NCBI GenBank assembly: GCA_018389105.1
Contig: JACATO010001085.1
Location: 372,001-436,000 of the forward strand
Direction of reading: 5' to 3'
Length of the DNA: 64,000 nucleotides
Source of the DNA: Nautilus pompilius
Taxonomy: Eukaryota > Mollusca > Cephalopoda > Nautilida > Nautilidae
Positions 1 to 12,100 of the stretch are shown here, piece after piece; positions within the stretch are counted from its first letter, which is position 1; every line of letters starts with the position of its first letter. Under the pieces are notes generated by a model. The model saw only the letters and a program-made list of their open reading frames with translations, did no database searches and was not told the origin of the DNA. Position numbers and translations under genes: made by a program.

Positions 1-157
1 GGTCCTGTGCTGATACTGGCTGTCCATCCAGAATTTCCAATGTACGGATGTGGAAAATCACATACAAGCGTGAATGAGGTAGTTCAGCCATGGGGTTGTC
101 AGTTACACTGACCTGCATGATATCGGAAAGGGATTTCAACCGAGTAACTTCACTTAG
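1..157 (-). CDS. CNTRL: Centriolin coding exon 4 (LRR cap), cut by window edge
   Basis: The acceptor TTTTGACAG ends at 158, and the exon opens in phase 0 with LSEVTRLKSL. It encodes the last LRR and the C-terminal LRR cap (DNPMAELPHSRLYVIFHI, then LEILDGQPVSAQD). This corresponds to the vertebrate stretch that ends in LEGQPV. The exon continues past position 1. Confidence 0.85.
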
Positions 158-3100
158 CTGTCAAAAGTAAGAGAATAAAAATATGCAGAGTCAGATCATG
201 GTTATAACCCTACTACTGAGAAAACACTAAATTAAGTTTTCCAAAATAAACAAAATAGAAACAAGTTCTAATATATAACAGCAACATATTTTGAAATGTA
301 ATTTTTTCATCATTTAAATGAATAACCATACATAACATACTGACATTACATGCATTTAGTAGGCATAATTATGTCTTTTTTGCAAATTATTTGAATATAT
401 ATGTATAAAAATGTAGTGCATACATTAACATGTACCATTTTTGAAGTTCAGATTTTTATCTACAAGTTGTGTATTATACACAGAAATGCAAAATAATTAT
501 TAGCAGGTGCAAAATGTTTCAGAATTACTTCAATGCAACTATTTGAACTTGAATAAAATGTGCCTACTGTATGCACCTTCATCACTCTAGAAATTTTAAT
601 ATAATGTATTACAGCATTTCTATAACTAACACAAACACAATTGCTTTATTTATAACATACACATTGAGTAAGTAGTAACAGAACATAAAAATAAAAATAA
701 CATTAGTCAGCTCACAAACTTCACTTACTAAACTGAGGTTATTTTTTGCAATTTTAAAAACTTGCAAGGCCTTCAGTTTCTTTCCAATCCAAGGAGGAAT
801 GTGTTCTATTTGGTTCCCTGTCAGGTGAGCACTTGCAGTCTGGTCAACAGCTCCAATCCTTCAATCTTTCCAATGCAGTTGAAAGACAAGTTCAGCTCCT
901 GGAGATACATCAGTTTCTCTAGCTTTTCAATCTTCTCTATCACATTACAGCTGAGGTTCAATGATTGTAGATATTTCAGCTGATCCAAGTTTTCAATATA
1001 CTGAAAACATATTTAAACTGTAATCAAATCTCAATATAACACTGCAGATAAAATCAGCTTTTTAGATCAGTTTCATTAACCTCCTCCATCTGCATCAAAA
1101 TATTCCTTTGTACAGTTTGAAATTAAACTGAAATGGCAAAATTTTTACCCTTTTTTGTTAGGTTATTGTTGTTCACAGAACAGATTCAGTTAATGCTCAC
1201 AATATATAATATTTAAAACATCTATATTAAATTTTTAAAAATTGTGAAGAAATGCATCTTACAACCCTCTTTCTCCAAAAATCATTTTCCAGAATATTTC
1301 TAAAATTTCTTCCTTTTCCAGGTTAATTTTTTTTTAATACATCATAATCTAACATAGCAGAGTAGGGCAGGGTCAGTGCATCTTCAATATCTACGAAATA
1401 ATGAAATATAATTATAACTAGGAAAACCATTTAATTTTTTAACTTTTTGTGATTAACATTTATTTCATGGAGAATATAACTTTCTGTATAAAAATTAAAT
1501 ATTTCTTTTTTAAAATAAAACAAAATATCCCAAAAATATTTTTTAAAAATAGGACAGACCAACAAGATAGTGTTTATGACAAAAATAACAACTTTTTTAG
1601 TAAGTGCAACTAGAAAATATGCTATAGATACTATACATATAGAGGTTGTCAGAAAAAATGGAAAACCCTTTGATGGTAATTTCTATCTGCCTTTTATTAA
1701 ACATCAAGTATCAGAGTCTCTAGTGAAAAACAAGTTTATACATCACAAAACAACCTGTAGTCCTCAGTTTTAAGAAAGAAGCAAATACAAATATATCCAT
1801 TGTTAATAAGGTGGTCATTTTACTTGTGTTGAAACAAGTCAATGGCAACGTTCCAAAGCAACATGTCAAAACACCTCATTCATTTGAATTCTCTTAATCT
1901 TATCCAACATAACATAAATCTTAAACCTTTTATATGCCAAGTCAATGCAATAACAAAGGAAATTTTGGGAAGTTTAGTCCGACCCTTACACAAGATAAAA
2001 GATAAAGATTTATTTGTAATACAAAAAAGATTTTTTGTTTAGAAATTTTTTTAAAACTATTGTGTGTGACCTCTAAAAGCCTGGATTTAATTGAGAAGAA
2101 ATGCTTCGAACCATAAAATAGACACATAAAGTTTACACTTATAGTAGATCCATTGGCACTTGGCTTTTTTTTTCTGTTTTTTTATCACTCACAGGCAACC
2201 TGAACACAAAGAACCAATAGTAACAACCTGTATCATACCTTTATTTTTTTGCCACTATCCTTGGAAAGTGTGAGATTGAGGCTGGCAATCAAGTCCAAGT
2301 TACTTTCCTTACATATTTTCTTTATCAGATCTACCGTGATATATCGGATCCCAACTTTTGTTGCTTGAAAAATAAAAATATATAAAGTATTTATTCTAAA
2401 AATAAGTACTAATAAAAATAATTCTAAAAACATACTTTCAATGCAAAAAAACAGAGTGGAATACTAGATTTATTAGAGTGGCTTCCACAAAGCCCTAACC
2501 TTAATGTTACTGAATGTGTATGGGACTACTTGGACAGAATTAAAAATGAACAATCTCAAAAACCAAGAATTCCAACTGAAATTATTTTTAAATTACAAGA
2601 GAGTCTTGCAAGAACTATTAAAGCAGTTAAGAAAGAAAAGAGTGGACACACTAAATATTAGCATATATAATCTTTATTTTATCATTTTCATCTTGTCTAT
2701 AATACAATATTCATTTATTAAATTGTATGTCTCATTAGCTTTTAATTCCTTTTACAATTGAACTTATGGAATAGATTTCATAAGACCTTTGCACAGTACT
2801 ATAGATTGAAAATTTCCCCTTTTTTGTATTATATTTTTGGACTCAGAATTTAGATAACCACCTCCCAGTCAAGCAATTTTTCACCTTTAATATGGATAAA
2901 GTACAAAATTTACTTTCCCTTAATGTTAGAGGGACCAAATGCAAATTACATTTTGATGTTTTCCTATGCTACTTAGATGAAAATAAAATAGGTGTAGCCT
3001 GCTTTCAAGAAGTATGTCTCATAAGTTATTCAGAAGTAGGTACTAACTTTGCCAAATGGAAAGAAAAGAAGTTCTTTAGCTTAGATACCACTGGATGATG

Positions 3101-6100
3101 ACAAGGTGTATTTAATAAATAATCTTAGCTAGCATAAAATTAGAAAACCAAACAAAGGTGCTCGTAGCTTTCATCTACACTCATAACATTTTGAGGAACT
3201 GTATTGAGTTTTTAAATCACCTCAAACTAATCTTAGAGTAAGAATCAGAATTGTACCCTGCAGATGATAGCTATGTGACAGGTTTTTTTAATGCATTCCA
3301 TACCATGAGTTAGATAGGCAAAGGCAGGACATTAATCACAGGAGGCATCTACCGCAGCTCAGTTTGGTAGAAACCTTTATAACTAAAATATCCTCAGAAT
3401 AGATCATACATGTACTACTCAAATAAATATAGTATAGCAACTAGGATAGATAAAGTGTACATTGGCACTAAACCTAGTATTATCCTCCAATATGTAGTTC
3501 ATGAAGCTATCTCCTGGAGCAACCACCACTTTGCAGTTAGGGTTAGCATTAACAGTAAGGCAGATGGAAGCTAAACAACACAGTTCTGACTGAGTCAAAA
3601 TATGTGGAATTCCTGAAAAGCTTCTAGATTGATTGGAGAATGCAACAAAATAGGTTTACTGATTTACTAGAATGGTGGGATATAAATAAACAAAAGCTAA
3701 AGCAGATCAGCATAGAATACTGTCTAATCAAGAGTGTGCTTAAGCAAATTAATTAATTTGGCCTTAAGTGAGACTTTAAACTAGAATTTAACCAGGAAGC
3801 TTTATACTTTCCTAATTCAAAAGGGATTTATGCCATAAAAAATAGCTAATAAAATTAGAGAAAAATCAGAAGGTGCTAGAATTAGGACCAGGGTCCAGGC
3901 TATCAAAGAGAAAGAATGTAGCAAGGCCTCTGTTGATTACACAGGGTAACAACCAAAAAATCGTCAGGGGTTTCTCAGCTGATTTAGACTAATTTTGGTG
4001 TTCTGAGTCCGAATATCACATTGATTTTGCTCTATCAGGTCAACTTTTTAAGATACACAGCCATAGCCTACCTGACGAGCTATACATATGCTAATATCAG
4101 GGGTTTTGAGTTCAATCATATTTTCTTTGAAGAATATATCGAATAACAAAATTAACTTATTTCTCTAAATTAGCTGCATACGTGTATGTGTGATTGCAAG
4201 GTTACTTAATTAACCCTTTCGCGTCGGCACGTAGTAGATATGCAGTCTCCATTGTGAAATTTTTAATGCGCCGCTGTCAAAATAAACTCAACTCGACAAT
4301 TTCATCTCAGGCTACCGGCAAGAACAATAAGTCTCTGCCTTAGACATTCTAGTGGATTATTGTCTTGCGTCAGCACTGAATTATTGATTGATTCGGCACC
4401 CCGAAGAGTATACAAATCACTGCGCGTAATGAACAGACGCTTCCGCTGCTACCGATTGAATAGCCGACGCGAAAGGGTTTTAATAAGCCAATCAAATTGA
4501 TTCTAAATTTCATTGGCTGACAGTCAGCTGCATCCTGTTATTACATATTACATATATTTTTTTATATTTTTCAGGTTATTGATATGGCTTCGGCGTGACG
4601 GCCATGCAGGAATAATCCTGACGTTTTTTCTGCTACATCTGCGGGAATACACGCTGTCAGTGGACAGGAAGAACATCACAGGATTTGTGAAGGCGCCATA
4701 CCAGGCTTACTTTGAAGTCAAGCTGGGTGACCAAGATAAGTCCTGGGCACCGCACACGGTGTGCAAGATGTGCGTGGAATACCTCCGGCAGTGGACGAAG
4801 GGCGCAAAAACTTCACTGAAGTTTGGGATTCCGATGGTTTGGAGGGAGCCGTTTGACCATGCATCGGATTGTTACTTCTGCGCCATCAATACTACTGGCA
4901 TCAACCGGAAGAATCGGCACAGCCTCCAGTACCCCGACCTTCCATCTGCCCGCCATCCAGTTGCTCACTGCGAAGAAATTCCTGTACCAGCGTTCAGAGA
5001 GCTTCCTGACAGCGACGACGAGGCCACCACTACAGACGAGGGAGGAGATACAGAAGAGGAGTATGGTCCGCAGCCCTTTTCACAAGGTGAGCTTAATGAT
5101 CTGGTTCGGGATCTCAGCTTGTCGAAGACTTCCTCCGAGCTGTTGGCCTCCAGACTCAAAGAGAAAAATCTACTTGGCGAGGACGCGCGTATCACTTTCT
5201 TTCATAGAAGGCATGAGGACTACATGGGCTACTTCTGCCAGGAGGAAGACCTCGTGTACTGCCGAGATGTCGCCGGTCTTCTTGTTAAACTCGGCGCTCC
5301 TCAATACGATCCGAGAGATTGGCGACTCTTCATTGACAGCTGCAAGCGCTCTTTGAAGTGTGTGCTCCTCCACAACGGGAACCAGTTCGCCTCAATCCCT
5401 CTTTGCGCACTCCACAACTATCGAAGAGAAATATGAAGCAGTGAAGTACGTGCTCGACAAAATCCAATATGAGCAGCACCAATGGATCATCTGCGTCGAC
5501 CTCAAGATGGTGAACTTTCTACTTGGTCAGCAGTCCGGGTTCACAAAGTACCCATGCTTTATATGTATGTGGGACAGTCGAGACAGAGCCCAGCACTATG
5601 TAAAGAAAGGGTGGCCGGCGCGAGAGCAGTTAGTACCTGGGGCGAGAAACATCATAAACGAACCTCTTGTTGACCGGGAGAAGATATTGATCCCACCGCT
5701 ACACATGAAGCTTGGGTTAATGAAACAGTTCACGCGCGCTTTGGACAAGGATGGGAGGTGCTTCAACTACCTGTGCCGAGCCTTTCCTCGACTGACCATT
5801 GAGAAGCTGAAGGCCGGCATTTTCGATGGCCCACAGATACGGCAGCTCATCAAGGACACAGAGTTCCAAAACTCCATGAACACGCTAGAGTGCGCCGCCT
5901 GGAAATCGTTTGTGCAGGTGGTGAACAACTTCCTGGGGAACACGAAGGCAGCAAACCACGCCAGACTCATCAACAGCATGATAGAGGCCTTTCAAAAACT
6001 CGGGTGTTTGATGAGTATAAAGATGCACTTCCTATTCTCACACATGGAGAAGTTTCCTGAAAACCTTGGGGCGATGAGCGACGAGCAGGGAGAAAGGTTC

Positions 6101-9100
6101 CATCAGGACATGCGCCAAATGGAGGAGAGGTACCAGGGGAGGTGGGACGCAGTCATGATGGCGGATTACTGCTGGTCGCTGAAGAGAGACAACCCAGCAG
6201 CTGCTCACGCACGGGAATCGAAGAAACGCCGATTTATGCCGTGAACTCTGAAATTTTGTGTCACGTAACGTTCATTTAGAAGTATTATAATAAATATTAT
6301 TTTATTATTCTTATACTAATATTATGATAATTATGCTTATCAAATTTGATGGAGTAAATAAAAACTGAATGAATTTGGATACGTTGACTTTTATTTCTTG
6401 AGGAAAACGGAAAAAATCGTCAGGGGTTTCTCAGCTGATGATCCGCAGAAATTTGGTTTTTTTACGAAAAATCGATTTTTTAAAAAATTTCTGTTGCGAA
6501 AATCCTGACCTGATTAAGCAAAACCAAGGTCATTTTCGGACTCAGAGCATCAAAATTAGTCTAATTCAGCTGGAAAACCCTGGACGATTTTCAAAAATAT
6601 TTTTTTGTTACCCAGTGTTATAATCTAGCTATGTTGGTAGGCAAACTAATGACTAGCCCAAAGACTAAAGATGATCGCACTGTCACTAACAGAAGGCATC
6701 ATTAGAATGAAGTTCAGTATTATAAAGAGTCGTTCAGCTGTGTACAGACTTGTCTTGGTGCTCAGGAGAGTTTAGAAAGTAAACTAAACTCCCTAGATGT
6801 TGAGAACTGTAAAGAACCACTATCAGGGAATTAAATAATGATGAATCTCCACGGAGCAACAGTCTTATGCCAGAGTTCTAATTGGAATCCTTATAGCTAG
6901 CAATCTGACAAGAGTAGCTAATAGCATGTAAAAACAAGGAAAGGGTTCTCTCAGTTAGCTTGTATAGCACCAAACTCATCCTACTGCAAAGGTGATCAGG
7001 GTCTCTGGATAACTGGAGATCTATTAGTCTCCTAAACTATAAAATAATATTAATAGCTAAGGCATTGATGAATAGGCTAGCTAAAGTCATGAACAAGATC
7101 ATAAATGAAGACCAGACCTGCTTGGTTCAAGGATAAGAGAAATAATGCATAAGATAAACACAGAAAACTCTGAAGCAATTCTGCTAGCCATCGATCAGAC
7201 TAATGCTTTTAATAGGGTAAAATAGATTTTTTCTGTTCAGGACATTAAAACAATATAACTTAAGGGAAGATTTAATCTGGTAGATTAAGCTATGTTAAAT
7301 GGATATCCAGACAAAAATTAGTCAGAATAGTTTTGCGTCAACTTACTTTAAACTCACCAGAGGAATACAACAGAGCTACATTCTAATCTAAGCATCATAC
7401 TATATGTCCTGGTAGAAGCGATGGTGTTTTTGCATAATTCAGAAAGAGAAGAAAATTGTAGGGATTCTAATAACTGATAACTAAAAAACTAAAATATTAC
7501 AGTATGCAGATTACACTGCAGTTGTACTATTAAACCACCAAAGCTTGGATGGAGACTGTATTTTCTGTGCTTAAAGTCTACAAGAATGCATATGATTCCC
7601 AAATTAATCACTCCAAGACATAAGAAGCATACTTGGGATCTCTCCAAAGAATTCAACATCCTTCCAAAAGCCATGGAATTAAGTGGGTTAAAAACAAGAA
7701 ATTAAATTGTTGTTAAAAACAAAATTCTGGGTTTATTTTTTTCCCTATATAAAAAAAAATAAACATAGATAGGACAATTGACAAAAACCAATTCATGATA
7801 TAAACAGAAACTAAAGAAATGGCGAGTTCATAACCTTACTTATGTAGGTCAGGAAGCAGTAATCAATAACATAGTTATCCTCCAGATATAGTATAGGAGC
7901 AAAGTGATAGGAATGCCAGAACGGGTGCACACTTCCATAGAAACAGAGAGGTGATAAACTTTGTATGGCAAGAATGCAAACATCTGGCAAATAAACAGAT
8001 AGTAGTTCACCTTCCCCCAAGACATAGGAAGTTTAATCATAACAAACACAGCAAGCAAATTAGCGGCCTAAAAGTTAAAAGCTAGACTAAAGGAAATAGA
8101 ACCTAGTGTAGTACCGGAAAAATGGTAAATACCTTTTGCACAGAAAATAGCTAAGGCATTTAATACAGATAATGGAATAGTTGTCCAATGTAGTCAACTT
8201 AACATCTACCAAACAAAAAATAAAAATTTTAATAAATACCATAAAGATAATTTAACGGTAAATAATAAGAGAAAAATAACCCTTATCAGGAACGCGATTA
8301 AATTTAGGAACACATAAAACCCATAGAGTTTCACAATGAGACTTGTACCTCCACTTAGCTATAAACCTAGCCACTAAGCCCTATTACAAGGAAGTCTAGC
8401 AGGAATATCTCAATTGCAGCCCACTTCCTTGGTGTAACTTTTATAACAATGAAAAAAACTGTCATTTAGACTATTTTTTTTCTTTGTCGTTCACTGGAAA
8501 TCATCCACCATGTAATCCTTATGAAAGAAAATAAGTTCAAATGAAAACTTATAGACTTCCCGAAATACTTTCTTTGTGAAAGGCAGGAAAAACAGCTAAC
8601 CATGGCACCTTTCACTGCTTGCAGCAGAAAGTGCTCTTAGACCTAGTCCAAGTTTTGATTCAAGGAATAAACAGTTGCCAGCACAGACTTAATCTGTACC
8701 AATGCACTGTTGGATTCACTTCACACAGTAAAAAGAATTGCCTTTCAAACTTCCTGGTCTTCACTGCTCAGCAGGTTGCCTGGAATAGTCACAGGGCTTA
8801 GAGAACAACAAATCTACTCAAACCAAATTAAACATTTGAAATTTTGCAAGGTTTAGCTTATACAGATAATATGTGATCAATAATTTCAGTCAGAAAGACA
8901 AAAGGGACTTTCTGAACAGCTGGTTGATCAACAAAACTCTCACTCAGCCACCCGAATGGCCAGGACATAATTTTACATATTTAAGTGTTTTAATCAATGC
9001 CCTCACCTGTCTTGTATGTCAGACCTGTTGCAAATAAACTTCTTTTTTCAATAGCAGCCTGAGTCACATGACCCTTCCCAATAAGTAACTTATCAACCAG

Positions 9101-12100
9101 ACTCAGGCAGTGACTTTGTATTAACTATCAACAAATCTTCAATGGAGAAAGAGAAGGATGAGAACTATCTTTAGTAAAACTCATCAATATCTTGTTTTTC
9201 AGCTCAAAGGGAATACATGGAAAGTAAACTCTGACTCTGAGACAAGCCCATGGCAAATTGCACTTCTCCTGCCCCTCAGGTAAAAGTTAGATAAGATAAC
9301 CATTTATCTCATAGCCTTATATTATTTTCACAGGTGTAGGAGAAGACTCACTTATAAACAGCTATGATAGTCAAATGTGGAACCAACCTAGTTACACCTT
9401 ATACTCTCAAAACTTTATGCCACAGAAAGAAATATTCCAATATTGATTAAAAATACTAAAAAAAAGAAATCAAATTGTGGTATTGTTGCATTTATCTTAT
9501 TCACGGGTGCAAACATAGAGTTACTGGTTAACTAAAGTGCTTGTGAGAGCTGTTTAGATTGTTGCATTAAGCACCAAATGAGATTATCTTTTGATAACTA
9601 GGGCTGTGAAATCATACCCTAGCTTGAGAACTACTGGTACAACAGGGTTTTACTGGTAATAAACCAAGCCATTAGGCCAGCTTCAAGACACTTGAGATGT
9701 AGTGGTCTCTGGTGGTTAGTACACTTCCAATGAATGCCTTTATGGTTAAAAGAGCAGGCTAATGCCTATTTATCTTGGAACTCACTGTCATTGATTATGT
9801 CATGATAGGAGGCAGCCTGGGCAATAAAAGTAGTTCAGTTGAGTCCTTGGACTCTGTAAATAAAGTCATTAACATAGCATTGGTTTTGGTGACCAGTGGT
9901 GTGAAGTTGCTGTGTCAAACCACACATGGGAGATCCTATTCTAGTAGATTCAGGGGAAAATTTTATGGAGGGCCCTCTATCTGACAAGATGAGTGCCTGA
10001 TTGAGGTTATGGGATGAAATACTGCCAAACTGATGGGAAAGACACCTTTAGTTGGAACATGGAGAGCATTGGTTCCCAAAGGAACATGAATGCAAACTGA
10101 TCACTATTATGATGCAGTTGCAAGAAGGCAGCAGTCATGGCTACATCAGTGACAGTCAAAGCAGTTCAAGAGACACTGGTTTCTGTAACTTTCTAGTTGG
10201 TTTTAACCAAAATTTGATCATGCCATCCAGAATCCTCTGTTGAAGACATGTCTGTGAATTTAACAGTATGTTCTCAAACCAAAGCAACCAACATTGATCA
10301 GGAAGTTAGTCAATGTTTGCAAATCAAAGCCCCAAGTGGTTTGATTGAGGTAAAGACATTTTCTTTTCTTATCATACAGCACTATAAAAACTAAATCCTT
10401 TGTACTTTAGGACACGCATTGGTACATGCAGGGCATACTAGCCAGCTCAATGTTGTACTGATGAAATCATGAGCGGTGTGGAGATCTGCAGAGATGACTT
10501 AGCTGCGAACATGCTATCTAGAATTTTCCTAGAAATAAACAGCATGAGTTATGATCTTTGTGGCCTAAACCCAGTTACATGAGTAAAAGTATGAAGTCTG
10601 CTACTCAATGCTCTACTGGAGAACCATGTGAAGACCATAACAGCTTTCAAAGATGATAAATTACCTAGATTTCCCTTTCTTTCCAGACAAAACTCAGGGA
10701 AAATGACTATCACCAAGCCAATCCATAGATGCCTTCAGGGTACGGTGGATAGCATATTTTACAAAATGAATGTTCTGTATCATGAGCAACCCAGGATAAA
10801 TTCTTTCTGCCAGGAATGTAAGATGCAAGGACACAGCATTAACTCCTTTTTGGTGGTGGAAGTCAAAAAATAAGCTAGGAAAGTTGAAGTACCAATCAAA
10901 AAGCTACCCAAACCCAGACCTATGGGTGATAACGGAAAACAGTCAGAATCCAACTTATCCAATGGTATCTGGAAGATTGTCAGATGGAAAAAGAAGAGGA
11001 AGAAAAAGAGTGGTTCTGGAAAAATGGTGGCAATGACAGCATCCTCATCAAATACGCCAACCTCAGGAGTAAAGTCCAGAAAAGAAATACCTGCTTCCAA
11101 GGCAAATACAAGTGTAGAGCCAAAACTGAAGTAGTGGAAAACATAAGGATGAAATCCCCTTGTGTAAGGTCCCATTCCAAAGTCCCAGAAAAACCATCTG
11201 AGATGGAGTCTATCAAAGATGATGAACTCTCAGAAATTTCATCATTAACAGATGTAGGTTTGGTACCATCCTTCCTCATACCATATTTTTGACTATAAAT
11301 AATGTGCACAGACTTGTGCTTTATTAAATTTCCCAATGGATAAGATGTCATTAATTATATCTTTCTTAAATGTACAGGAAACCCTATGTAAATCCAACTT
11401 TGATTCAATCTCAGGAGATTTGGATAGACAAAAAAAAAATAATAGATGTCTCCTGTTTGCTAATGCTCTACTTCAAAAGCCATAAATAAGTAGTGATTAA
11501 ATTTGCCTGTAGAAAAGGTAAAAATCTCTTTAGTCTAGATACCACTGATTGTAAATGTGGTAGAGACATACAAGTTTATTCTAAAGGCCCAGCTCAAATA
11601 ACACATCCCTAAATTGATAACAACAAATTAACAATCTTAGTAAACATAAAGTTAAAAGGTAAAACACAGGTACTCACAGGCTTGATTCACACACCCAACA
11701 ATCAGAGGGAACATAAAGAGTTCTTTGATAACCTCAAGACTATTTCAGAATAAGAACTAAAAGCATAATAGTGTCATAATAGCAGAAAACTTTAACTGCA
11801 TCCACAACCATGGGCACAATAGAAAGGGGCCAGTTACTAATCATAAGACACATTTTTGCAGATAGGTGTAGCTGAAAAATTTATGCACAACACTTCAACT
11901 CATGGATGCCTTTAGAACTAAATATACTGAGGTTAAATTGTACACTCATTATTCAAAAAAGTACAATATAGCTACTAGGATAGATATGGTGTACCTTAAG
12001 GATATTACCCATGAGAGAGTGATCATTCTAATAGAGACAAAATATGCTAAAACAATCAACAACTTCTGGAAGTATTGGAAATACAAAAAAACTAGACTTA

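Larger units (their letters stand above)
3940..6617 (+). mobile_element. CACTG-ended DNA transposon with ~115-bp TIRs (CACTA/EnSpm-like)
   Basis: The left end (CACAGGGTAACAA) and the right end (CACTGGGTAACAA, read inward on the minus strand) open inverted repeats of about 115 bp. These are matched through inner blocks such as TTAGACTAATTTTG, CTGAGTCCGAA and ATCAGGTCA. TTA flanks both sides, a 3-bp target duplication. The element interrupts LINE copy A. CACTG ends with a 3-bp duplication are what the CACTA/EnSpm group shows; assigning this element to that group is my inference. It carries a single gene (4584-6244), and a MITE (4214-4477) lies between its left TIR and that gene. The body is clearly richer in GC than the surrounding intron and much better preserved than the LINE it landed in. 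Confidence 0.75.

Noticed and set aside
4513..4583. Extension of the transposase frame upstream with a hydrophobic start
   Set aside because: It begins at TTG. The family-like start is the ATG at 4584 in a different frame, and the hydrophobic stretch is AT-rich noncoding sequence.
4823..5373. Other-frame open readings across the transposase gene
   Set aside because: Shadows of the GC-rich main frame without recognisable motifs.
10780..11351. Minus-strand open frames of 123-131 codons
   Set aside because: Opposite the basic, zinc-knuckle-containing LINE ORF1-like frames; no splice or family support.
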